NCBI GenBank assembly: GCA_033964015.1
Contig: CM066923.1
Span: 4,016,978 to 4,080,977 of the forward strand
Length of the DNA: 64,000 nt
Direction: 5' to 3'
Source of the DNA: Scolanthus callimorphus
Lineage: Eukaryota > Cnidaria > Anthozoa > Actiniaria > Edwardsiidae
The position numbers and the translations under genes are program-made. The stretch's first letter is position 1. Every line of letters begins with the position of its first letter. Positions 1 through 11,300 of the stretch are shown here, piece by piece. A model generated the notes under the pieces. The model worked only from the letters and a program-made list of their open reading frames with translations, did no database searches and was not told where the DNA came from.

Positions 1-2106
1 ACTAGATTATGACCTTGAGCAATGCATTCCTTCTGTTGGAGAAAAAATAGTACAGAAAATGTTTAACTATTGATAAGAGTACAGACAATGGTAGCTGGTG
101 TGCAAATTTTTTACCACAAAATACAGGTTTTGAACTTTCCTCTCAAGTAGCACATATACAGCTGAACAGTTTTCGTTTATTTTGAGAGTGCACTGGAGTG
201 CTGATGTATAAGCTTACCATTATTTACCATGAGCTATTTCGGCCAATTTACATGTAATATCCTGTTATTCTCTTATCAAGGAACCTGGAATTTGAACAGG
301 GTCTTTGTGTTTGACCCTATAATTTCCACAGGTGTTGTGGAATTTCTACAGGGCCTCTTTTTGCCCAAGAACTTTCCACAGGGGTCACAAGAGAACCTTG
401 GAATTTCTACAGCAGTTGTGAGCAGGAGCCTGGAATTTCCACAGACAGGGACATCAACCCTTAAATATTATTATTATTTATTAACCCCAAATTTCCTGCA
501 ATTCTCCTGGGATAAAATACAGTAAATGTATGGCAGTCGTCTGGAATTTTTCCCAGGAGACAAAGCAAAAATCTTGAGACTCCTGGTAAAACCGGGAGAG
601 TTGATGTCCCTGCACAAGGGTAGAGCAACTTGGAATTCTTGATAGGAGGATTATGGCAATTGTTTTAGGAAAAGCCCATTGCAAGATTAATAACAGTTGT
701 GGTAAATAATAGTATAGTAGGTCATATGCCACGAGTGCTTGCCAAATTTTGGACCTGAACTACAAATTTTAGTAGGAAAGTTTTAGTACAAATAATACCA
801 GCATACTGTTTATGTAGTAGATCGTGAGAAGGATTGCAAGTAGCTTGATACAGTAATTCTTGCTAGTGGATTTTTCAAAAGGTCTTAGGTTTCTACTGAT
901 CTTTATTTGACTCGAGGGAATTTCATCACCCCCCTTCGACTGCAAATGCCAGAGATCAATGATCATACAGGGATCACCATACAGTACAGTCAATACTAAA
1001 CCATTCTCATTTTGGAAAATGTATAGGGAATAAACAACATTTATTCTTATTCTCTTCAACATCATTTTGAGCATCCAAGGAAGATACTCTCGTCTCAAAA
1101 ATCTAGTTGAAATCCGACACAAAAATTTAGTCGTATTAACTCTAGTCAAGAGTGTCAAGGTGCTGTTTTGATTTTCCTCATTTCAAAACAAATAAAAACA
1201 CCAAATGAATCTTGTCTAACTAGATTTGTAAATTATACTTTGTCGTTTCATGATTAAGTTACCTTGAAGGCCTGGATTTGTGAATTCACTCGTCGAAAGC
1301 TAAACGCGTCCCGGGACGAGCACACGCTTCTAGTTCTCCTCGGAAAAGCCTTGAATATGTTCCTCCTCAAAGATCTCAGCCTTTCTTCCATGCTTTTCAG
1401 GTCGGGCTCTGGAATCAGTTCGCGGAATTCCTAGGAACAAAATAAATTCAGAATGACGAAAAACTAATTTTGCCACTGAAAAAGATGCGCAACGTGATGC
1501 AATGCAAAGAAAACTTCAAGTATAATAGAATCACCATAACAAAGAAGTCGGAGTTTAGCGTTGTTAAGTTATACAAATTCTGCAGAAACTCCTACCCTAG
1601 ACTTCTCTACCCATCTCAATAACAACCTAAAACTCACCTGAGATAATTCAGGGTGTCTGTTAGTAAGTAGCTGATTTATAACTTCCACTAATTGCGTTTT
1701 TGTGAGACTTTCCAGCGTTGCTTGTAGCGGCGAGGTCTTTGTTGCTCTGTTGTCTTCAAGTCGTAGCTTCTTGCGTGCGGGTTTCCAAGGTTCGGAGTGA
1801 AACTGGCAAATTTAGACGGCTTATCTTCTTCATTTGGCGTAGTAGGAGTTAACAATATCGAAGGATAAGTAGTTAAATCTTCGATTGATGTACTTCTAGG
1901 CGTATTTTCGGCGATAGTGTTGTTGATGCATGATTTTCTAAGCGAAGCGTTGGTCGAGGGCTCGTAAAAGCTCTCCTTCGAAACGAAGCCCTACTCAAGA
2001 CCGGTGGCACGTTAAAAGCTACAAAAATATTATCTTCCGTAGAACCTCCTGGTCTATAATCTTCTATATTAGAACTATAATTTGTAAGGTCCTTTAAAGC
2101 TGCCAT
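1..2106 (-). CDS. cut8: Cut8/STS1-like nuclear proteasome tether (5' part, partial)
   Basis: Three minus-strand coding exons are visible: 2106-1638 (ATG at 2106, MAALKDLTNYSSN), 1430-1263 and 32-1, the last running off the window. Both introns have GT/AG borders and are phase 0. Family-type motifs are LVEVINQLLTNRHPEL at the end of exon 1, then IPEPDL, NIFKAFPRRTRS and SRDAFSFRRVNSQIQAFK in exon 2, and KECIAQGHNLV opening exon 3. This order matches the start of the Cut8 helical bundle, which in fission yeast anchors the 26S proteasome at the nuclear envelope; that role here is family knowledge. Exon 1 does not read through in one frame: frame A runs from the ATG to a stop at 1873, a second frame is open about 1780-1990 and the conserved LVEVINQ segment lies in a third, opening after a stop near 1811. 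Two single-base indels, or an unseen short intron, would explain this. The C-terminal helices lie outside the window. Confidence 0.72.
33..1262 (-). other. Intron 2 of the Cut8-like gene
   Basis: No coding signal beyond chance ORFs. The stretch about 283-545 has an irregular repeat with the core TGGAATTTCTACAG and variants (near 283, 337, 399, 430 and 539), a degraded minisatellite. The acceptor of exon 3 is preceded by a T/C-rich tract at 36-50. Confidence 0.5.
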
Positions 2107-4228
2107 TTTAGGACGATATCGAGAGTATTTTGCAAGAAAAACAGGACCAATTTGTACCTGCACCGAATCCTTTTGTGATCGAGTCCTGAATGAAAGTCTT
2201 TTGGGATTCCGCGCCAAATGAATTTTGCCGCCAATGAATACTGCACGCTGATTGGTCAAAAACAGCCTCGGTCTTATTCCGAGGGAAAACGGAAGTAAAA
2301 GTGTAGAAAGGGTTTCCGGAAAGGTAAGAGGTCTGCAAGTATCGATAACGGCGGGAAACCTGGGGAAACTAACACAATTCGAGGGATAAGACAATTTCAT
2401 TAGATTTTCCACTAGGAAATACTTTTTTTCTTGTTTTGTAACATTCTGTAAAAATAAAGCCCAAATAGCGTTGAAATCGTAATTTACACTGGTGAAACGG
2501 ATGCTGCAATGCGGTCTTCCTTTGTAATAACGTCCTAGCGCGCGCCTGATTTCACGTAAACGAATGACAAATGCCGCGCGAAAACGCAAACTTTATTTGC
2601 GAAAGAAACTTATATTTGATATGACTGGACTTTTGCAAGATGAAAAGTGCTGTAAAATCAAAATTAGGTAAGCGTGCGAATGCGTAAATGACTTGTTTTC
2701 TCGAAGGATCGAGACTGTAATAAGTGCTTCTTGATATACTTTATGTGGAATGCCGGCCGTTCGTTGTGCGGAGACTGGTGCGGTAAAACAATACCGCGAC
2801 TTTAACTTTATGGATTTAAATTTGGCGGTTTCCTTTCCTGCAGGTTCAAAGCCGGCCGCCACTCCGAGTCCGAAGGCGGAATCCAAGTCAATAGTTACAC
2901 AATCAGCCGCCGGTAAGAAATATTTGAGCGCCCGCACAAACGGCGGAGGAGTTAATAGCGGCAGTTCTTATCATGCCGGCCGCCGCGGTTTCTATTTTCA
3001 TGTCGGCCTATAAAGAATCCAACTTGCTGCCACGTTCTCATGGACCGAATACGCTGCTTGCTAGTAAACTAAGCTTCTGTTATAATCCAGGGGTAGTTTT
3101 GTCTGCCATAAAAAAAAAATACAGGGCCGTAGCCACAAGCCAGTATAGGGCAACAAATTATTAAACTCCACTAGTGATGTAGACATATTTTTTTAGCATT
3201 TGGGCACGTCGACATTAGCAAACTTTTGGTCACAATCTAAAGTATATGTGCGCTGTTACCTTGGTTTTATACCGTTTGTAAATCTGTAGTCTAAATACCA
3301 TTTAAAAAAATCATTGTAAATACAGATTTTCGAAACGTTTTACAGGATTATAGAAGCAAACGAGCATATAGCTTTTTGTATTATTTTCGTAGGGGATGAA
3401 GTGCTACCTTTGTTACTAGTAAAATGCTTACTTTGACTAAAAAAAATCGAGAACATACATCCAGATATCTCCCCGAGAGCTGAAGCGTCGCATGGCGACC
3501 GCCAGAGATTTCTCCCCTGACAGGCGTTGAGAGTACGCCCGGCCACCAGACCATGTAAAGACGCCCCTTGTATTAGTAGTGAACAACCAACCTTATCTTT
3601 ATAGTTATCTTCAAACCGCAAAGTATATATAGGTCAGAAAGTCTTTTTGAGTGGGAATTATATAGGTTGGTATAGGAAATGAGATGAGATGAGTCATCAA
3701 TGGCATCCATGTGGGACACTTGCTACTTAATCTTACTCATTCACAATAAATTTCTACTTCATTTCGGTAATTAATTTTAAATAATAAACATTAAAATGTT
3801 TATCGTTATAAATGATATCCTTGACCAGGAAAATGTCACATTTCCCTGCCTTGACAAAGTCCACGTGGAACGTGATACGCATGCGTATATGCATTACTAA
3901 GAATTTTTATATTTTCCAAAGTTAAAAAGCAAAATTAAAATGATTTTCAAAGTGATTTTTTTCTGGCTACCGCTCTGAACTCACTGCATGGTGAATACGT
4001 GATTACAAACTGTAGACCCGCCAGAGGTTCCGTGCCTCCTGAGTGTTCGTCCCAGGGGCCCGTTTATCGAATCGAATTCGTGAGAAGCTGCTCTCAAAAT
4101 TTTCGGGTGATTTTTCGTCGATGTGAGGGTTTGAATGAAATCGAAAACTTCTTTCTTGTAACGTAAGCACTATAAATATCCACGATATAAATACCCATCT
4201 CCTCACTCACACCTTTCTTTCCTCTGAA
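2107..4228. other. Intergenic region between divergent genes
   Basis: This contains the promoter side of the Cut8-like gene. GCCGGCCG boxes occur near 2752, 2852 and 2976 in a short GC-rich patch. ORFs in 2593-3164 overlap on both strands, have no splice context and resemble no family, so they are not called. From about 3170 to 4000 I see only AT-rich unique-looking sequence. A repeat-like GGGCCCGTTTATCG stretch lies near 4055. Confidence 0.45.
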
Positions 4229-7200
4229 GACGAAAGAAGACTCCGCAAGCTCAAAGTATTCCTAAAGAGCGTCTCTTACAATGGAAGCGAGGGGACGCGG
4301 TTTGAGAGCTTGAATGACTTGTACTGTGACCAGCTCCTGCTTGACCGTACTCCGTGTAGCGATCTACTGACACTTGGCGAATTCAAATGTAACCCCACTC
4401 CTTTCCTGGTCGCCAGCTGCTTCAACCGGACACAGGTGAGGAAAACAGGCCCGTGAAGGGGGGGAGGGCAAGGGGTCGCCACGCACACCATTTCCTTCAA
4501 TAATCGGGCTACCTCGTACCAAGGCGCGTTCTAGCGATTTTCGAGGCGAGAGCGACTGGGAGCGAGCTACTGCGAAAGGCATCATGGCAAGGACGAGCGG
4601 AACTTCGGTTGAGCGTTCCCGTGGTCCTTTGTGACACCGCCCGAGCCTTCCCATGATGCATTGCGCGCCTCGAACTTTTACCTTTCGCGGATCGCCGCGT
4701 GTTTTGCCCTTTTTGACACACGCACCTGAGACGCCTGGGTACGAGGCAGATAATCGGGCATGTCTGATGGAAATTCTGTACTGATTTGATAAAATAAGGG
4801 GTAAAATATACCAAAGCCCTCCAATAATATTCGTGTTGCTACAACGCTGGAAAGATACATTAACGTTTGCTTTCAAATATTTATGTTATGCTTCTTATTG
4901 ATTTCATATCCGTTGGGGGTTTAGCACTAAAACTTAACGTGGAAACTTGCAAACAATGCACGCCAAACATCCAGACTCTCGATTCATGACGCTGAAAGGC
5001 GTCGCTTGAGCTCGTTCGGATATGGGAAGATACATTATTCAGAAAAAGGTGCATTATATAGAGGATATTACACGGTGGGCGCGAATGAGTAAAATATTGT
5101 TTTTGACACGAGAAAATAAAACTCATATCTTCAAGCCACCGTGTAATTTTCTTTTTATTATATAGACAAACCAGAAAAAATATTCCAAATTGATTTCCAA
5201 GCACTTTTGTTTTGACGGTATCCTCACGTGAGGATATGGAAAATATGTCACTGAGGACCCGGATGTAGCTTCGTATGAGATCTACGAGTGGTGTATTTCC
5301 CAGTAAAACACTCGTGTCTATATAATAAACACGTGTAGAAGCTCGCAGTGCATTACGGAAGAAAGCATTTCTTATAAATACAGAAAAAAATCTGCCCTTG
5401 AAAGTTCCGGTTTTGGGGTTCAAGGATGTCTGTTACCAGAAATTAAGGCTGTAAAATACGGAGGCACTTTCTCCCATAACACATCGCATAACTTCATCCC
5501 CTGGATAAGCATGTTACAATGAAATGATCGATCTATGCAACTTACATAACAAGAAAGCAACAAAGTGGTCTAAATCAGGATTTTGATTTGACAAATATCA
5601 TTTCAATTTTCATTCAGGGTGTCGAACAAAGGCGGGAAGGGTTCAAGAAGGGCTCCGTATCCCAGAAACACCCATCGGAAACCCCCTGCCGCAAGGAGAA
5701 GCACCACCCCTGCAGGTGGCAAGACGGGCGTGGCCGTTGGCAGAGGGTCGCAGGATCAGGGTCTACCCAGCCACAAAGGTCTCCAGCCAAGGGACATTGT
5801 CCGGTGAATAGCCCGCCTGTCCGGTTTCACCAGCGAAGCAGGGTAGACCTGTAGGTACCGGACAGCGTCAAGAAAATGGGCCGGTATCTTCGATATCACC
5901 GGTACGACGGACTACTGGGAATGTTAATGGCAGAACTTTGCAGGGACCAATAAAAACAGTGGAATCGCCCAAACGAGTCAATGAGTCAAATATTCATTGT
6001 CCGGTTAACAGGCCAGGTATTCAACCAGCCTATTCCAAGCAGAATAAAACTGGAGGGTGCAAGGATAGCGAAGCGACAGACGCTACCAAGGTTGTTCATG
6101 TGAGGGAAATGGTGTCAGCTAAGAAAGTGGTGAATCTAAATAGTCAGCGTCCGGGCAATGGACCAAACATCAAGCTCTCGGACAAGCACACTTCACCAGT
6201 GTCAAACAATGATAGCGGAGGAGTAACAAATGAGCGCGCTAAAGCGATGATGACAACAAAAACGCCGGACTCTGGGACTCGTCCAGAAAATGGACCACCT
6301 GTCCAAAAAACACCGGCCAAGCAGTCGTCTACGCCCGAGCCACAAAACGAGAAACTCAGTGGGAGTGATTATAAGGGAGTCAAAACACTAGATTCTTTAA
6401 ATGCTACACCAGAGCTGAAGCTATCAAAGGATGGAAATGTCAATGGGGAGTTTAAAGCTCCGAACACCAAGACCACTGAGGAGGCTAAGGTGATGAAACA
6501 AGCTGGTAACGAAGGGGTCAAAAGTAAAACCATAGATGGCGGAAACGTGAACCCAGCTAAAAACGAGAACCGTTTGGTGTCGTTAAGTAAGAGCGTCCCC
6601 CTGGATTCTCTGGGGAAATCCCACAGCAGTCTCACTGTCACAAATGATGCAATTCTAAAAGCGGCGCCTACAAGTAAACATTTCAAGATTCAGTTGGGTC
6701 TGATGCAGCAAAGAGCTAAAGGCGGGGATAGTTTCAGGGCGGCAGTGATTCAGATGAAGGGGGTAAATCAGAGCGAGGTGAAGCCGCAAGCACTGACCGT
6801 AATAATACCGCGGGTAGTTGACGCTGGGACGACAACGCAAGAAAAGGTCGCGGCGAAACCGCAGGTACAGAGTCCGGGTAAACCGCAAGCGCAAAGTACA
6901 GACGAAATTCAGTCGAACTACTCCAGAGACCTGCTCGGAAACAAAGCTACTGAGAACAAATCTGAGGCAAAGCAGGAGAGTGTGGGTATCGTCTCACAAG
7001 AACAGCCAGATTTACACAACATGCGAAGAGAAAGTGAAGCAACGAGCACCCACATTGCTTCGCCAGAAAAGGTTATGAAATTGAAATTTGACGAGCGCGT
7101 CGCAAATAGTACGCCCGTGATTGTGATCAGCTGAAAAATAAATATTGATCTGGCGTACTGGAATTTAGAGCCATATTTTGCTTATTTTATAGGATGCGCA

Positions 7201-7678
7201 TGACAAAGGGAAGGACAAAAGCAGCACCATTGCAGAATATAAGTCAGTTGCCAAGCAACCAGAATCAAAAGTCGACTGCAAAGCATCAGTAACAGTACTG
7301 ACGGAGAATAACAAGGACGATAACAATTCTATTCAGGAAGAGGAGCTTGAGCCTGCAGGAGAGGTAAAGCGACCAGTGGTCGATAGCTCCAAACATGAGC
7401 CCGCAGTGGTGCTAAAAGAGGAGTCAGCAGTCAATGCAGATAAAACTGAGTCTCCAGCAGCTCCAATTCAAATAAAGGAGCCAGCGCGCGAAACAGACAC
7501 AGAAAATTTACCAAAGCCGAATCCCAAAACTACAAGAGAAGAGTCTGGGGTTAAAACTGTTAAGCAGAGCAAGGAACAGTGGCCCATTGTTGCGGTGAGG
7601 TCTAGCAACAGGATAGCGGCAAGGTCGCGTGGACGACAAGAAGCGCCAAGAGCTCGAGATCGACCAGCGAGAAAATAA
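4229..7678 (+). CDS. Lys/Pro/Ser-rich, probably disordered protein (three or more exons)
   Basis: Not recognised. Apparent exons: 4229-4435 (acceptor after a T/C tract, donor CAG|GTGAGG; ends LGEFKCNPTPFLVASCFNRT), about 5618 to 7071-7134, and 7193-7678 ending at TAA. The middle exon carries a 398-residue open frame (5938-7134) rich in Lys, Pro, Ser, Thr and Asn with almost no aromatic residues. The last exon continues in the same style and ends in a basic tail (SSNRIAARSRGRQEAPRARD). The composition suggests an intrinsically disordered, possibly nuclear or nucleic-acid-binding protein; this is inference only. CPVN-type motifs occur twice (about 5799 and 5998) in different frames, and all three frames hit stops at 5803-5852, so a base is probably missing or extra there. 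The first listed exon is folded-looking and could belong to another gene. A polyadenylation-type AATAAA sits at 7986. Confidence 0.5.
4510..4750. mobile_element. Non-autonomous DNA element with CTCGTACC ends and 9-bp target duplication
   Basis: The inverted ends are CTCGTACCAAGGCG on the left and CGCCTGGGTACGAGG on the right. TAATCGGGC flanks the element at 4501-4509 and 4751-4759, a 9-bp target-site duplication as made by Mutator-like transposases. It lies in the presumed intron of the plus-strand gene. Related ends occur at 11301, 21752 and 42885. Confidence 0.65.
5045..5170. repeat. Palindromic repeat, copy 1 (TAGAGGATATTACA ends)
   Basis: It begins TATATAGAGGATATTACACGG and ends CCGTGTAATTTTC followed by TTTATTATATA. 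A diverged copy with the same ends lies at 46985-47135, so this is a dispersed foldback-type element. Confidence 0.5.
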
Positions 7679-8388
7679 GGAACTAATTATATTCTCAATG
7701 TCCAGACACAGAACTCTATAGCCACAGACTGCCGGGAGATAAGCTTTGGGGGGAGGGGTGCGCACATTCTTGCTCTCTCGGGGAAGTTGAAGATAGGACC
7801 CTAATGTCTGATATACGCGCTGTGATTTGTTTTGGCCCGACTGTTTTCTGAGCCGCGACGTATTTGATTTGCCCGAAGGAAAATCGGGCCTGACACGAAA
7901 AAATATGTTACGTTTTAAGTGTCGAGCCGACAGCGAATGTAGATTACAAGAAATCGGCCCGAGAAATCGCAGCCTGTAAACCAGCAATAAAGTCTCACTG
8001 GAATGCAAGCGCATGGCAAGTGTGGATCATAGCGACGCAAGCGCAGTCGCAAGCCTAAAATCAACGTTGATTAGTTGCTTGCGCTTGCGTTCCCTTTATT
8101 CAGCGTAGACGCAAGCACAAGCGCAAAGGAACGCAATGTCTCGATTTCCTTGTGTTTGCGTCTGTGTATGCGTTCTAGTGTGAACCACAATGTATGAGTT
8201 TGATATCCTTGCGTTTGCGCTTGCGTCCAAGGAGTACATACTATTAGATAATCTAATTTTTAAGAATGTTCTTTTTACTGAATTCTAAGATCTTCTTCTT
8301 CACAAATTATATAACATTGAATGACTTGAATACATACGTTCTGCGTATCAATAATATGTACATCATAGAATGATTAGTTTGCGCATGC
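7679..8388. other. Spacer between convergent 3' ends
   Basis: Holds the 3' UTRs of the upstream plus-strand gene (AATAAA at 7986) and of CCDC191. A segment at about 8031-8230 is built from GCAAGCGCAA-type words in both orientations, starting GCGACGCAAGCGCAG and ending TTTGCGCTTGCGTCC, and looks like a small inverted-repeat element. Confidence 0.45.
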
Positions 8389-11300
8389 CTACGGAGAAGA
8401 CTGCTGACCAGTTCCTTCAAAATCAGGCAGCCATTTCTTGACCCTGTTTCTCATCTCCAGTCTCCGCGCCTCTCGTCTTCGCTCCACTTGTACCATTGGG
8501 ATGAGCTTCCTCCAGTAGGTCATGGCGAGCTTTTTCAAACGCCTTAACGAAATAGAAGCACGTGTTTTTGTTGTTAATCTAGCTACCTGCATCATGGTAG
8601 CTATCACCGCATGTCAACGGCATGTCTAAACCTAAGAGTGCGCGCACTTATAGCTGTCCATTAAACGACCGATGCAAACAAAACTGTTACAACGTGTCAG
8701 TAGAAACTGCCCTATATAAATGCGTACAGGAACTTCCTGAAGTGTGGTACGGGAGTTGCTCCAAAAACACGGAGACTATGTTTATGATATCAAAACTCAC
8801 CACAAGTTATGCTCGTCGGCTCTTCTCTCTTTCTCCCAGTACAGAATCTGTTCATCGGTCACATAGTCCTGCCACTGTCGGAAAAACTTCCTCAACAAGT
8901 AAGAGGCGCAGTAGTCTGTTGCCACGGCTTCGAGGCGAACCATATGCTGCCCGTACTGTGAATGGATTCAACAAAAGAATTAATTGATTTCAACGACGGC
9001 AAACATGAGAGGATTATGGAACATATATTTTCACGAATCGCGGAGAGAAAAACAAAATAACCTCAACTTGTTTTACTCCTAACCCCCAGCGACGGAAAGC
9101 ACTATTTTATGGTCCTAGTAACAAGGAAAAATAAGCTTTAGAAGTGTCAATTTTCACGCATTTTCTACTTGCGTTGACATTAGTCACACTCAATCCATTA
9201 TAATAAAAACTTAATTCCAATAGAGGTATATATTAACAAACACAAGATTCACATCTATGCAATCACATTCTGCAGTAGAAAGAAATTGCTCGATATCTCG
9301 TTCATTACACACCGAGTTACGGCTCTACAGTCCATAGCCCTCCATTCGAATTGCTCGCTTTCATTGTTGAAGTTCCACCGAAAACAACGGGCTTTCCTTC
9401 GTGAGACGGAAAACCCGAATTTAACCAACTTCCCCCAAACGGATTTTCACAAAATTTGGACACGTATTTCTCAGATATGTTCCTGAGAATTTGCTATATA
9501 AAATCCCATGTTACAATTGTTTCCAGGTTAAACGCTAAATTGACCGGACTATAGCCCTGATTGATGAAACGCCACAAGAATTCCACTCTATATACGATTA
9601 GAAAAACTCTATATAATAACAGATCCAAGCGAATTACACGTAGAACGCATACATCTACTAAGTTCGTCAATGATAACTCCAGTATGACGTGAGCTCTTTC
9701 ACCAGAGAGATCTCTGTGACGCATAACGGGCCTACTTTTTCCACGATCTCCAACTGCGCCGCATGAGTATCTTTCTATACAGCTGCTCAGCGGCTTCCTC
9801 CTTGCGTTTCTTATTTTCCCGCGCAAACTGGAGCCACGGGTAAAAGCACGTGATCACCAAGGCCTGGCTTTGGTGCTCTATTGCGCATGACATGTTCTCT
9901 TGGGCCATAGCAACCAGCTGTCTCCATGGCGATAGTCCGTACCTTAGCAACAGATTTCTACAATAATGTTGTTCGGCTTTGTCATTCAGCTGTCGAATTT
10001 CTTCCAGTCGGCGTTGTTTCTCGAGTTCTCGCTGAACAAAATTCACAAGATCATTTCAGTCACGTTTGCACTATGAGAGCTTGATGGCTGGCTCGCGGGA
10101 GAAATATGAGGTCAAACGTTTCTCCCACATGATAAGCGGAGGCGCCACACTCTCACATAACAGAGAGTAAGAACATAGCATAGAGCAAATTTCGTATGAT
10201 TGTGAAAAAAATACACGGTCACAGTACGGTTATGACAATAATAATTGAAATTTTCTACCGCGCGACTATCAGTCAGTCCGAGATGCGCATACGATGCGGA
10301 ACCTCGCCTGCTTGGCACGCGGAACTTGGTCGCTTTGTTACTGTTGCGGTTACGTTAAGCTGCGATCGTAACGTTGTCTTACGAAATTTTCTCTAGCGCT
10401 CAGCGACGACGGCGAGCGATTTCGTTATATCCTTTATATGCACGACCAGTAGGGATTAGCAGCCAATATTCCTTTAATATATACTGTATTTATGCAGTCT
10501 ATCACAGGGAATTTCCGCAGAATCCCATCCATGAGAAAAGCTGAATTTTCCAAGGCACACGCATGGGAAGTGTTCGGAATTCACATGGATAGCCATGGGA
10601 AATCCGAACACTTCCCATTCTTCTACCATGGGAAATTCAGCTTTTCACATGGATGGGTTTCTGCAGAAATTCCCTGTGCATCTGCCTCCTTTATTACGCT
10701 AGAAATTGACTACTTCATCAATGATGTACACTTCTTCTCATAGAAAGGATAAGTCCCACCTTCACTCAGTGTAAACACTACTTTACCTCACGTGCTAGCC
10801 TCTTCTCCTCTTGTTTCTTCTTCAGAAGTTCTTGTTTTTCCTTCTCGAGCTCAGCCTCCTTTTGCTCTTGTTCTTGTTTCAATCTCGCCTTAGAAATGAG
10901 AAAACAGCAATGATAGTAACGTTGATCACCTCGCGTTTTATCGTATGGTGAAAGTGGGGGTGTACGCAAGTACCACAGGGTGCCCGTGCAGAAAATGGCG
11001 GGATATTCTTACCAGTTTTTCCTCCTCTAGTTTTCGCTTCCTGGCGTCTATAAGTGCTTTGCGTGCTGCACGCTCTTTCGCTCTTTCTTCCATGGCTATC
11101 ACAAAAAAAGTAAAATAAAAAATAACCATTTTAAACGATAACAATAACAAAGGTGGTATAAATATGGGGGTAACATGGAAAATCTTCTCTAGGCTCGCCA
11201 GACTGATACTGATGCTGACACAAAGTGAATGATTACAAAATGTGTCGTCCAGATATTGATACCATGACATAGACGTTGATAGTACCGTTTAGTTGTATGT

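Noticed and set aside
2593..3164. Overlapping ORFs on both strands (114, 87 and 63 codons)
   Set aside because: No splice context or family features; GC-rich GCCGGC patches explain the open frames.
4364..4876. 170-codon minus-strand ORF
   Set aside because: Runs through a transposable element with target duplications and over the antisense of a better supported plus exon.
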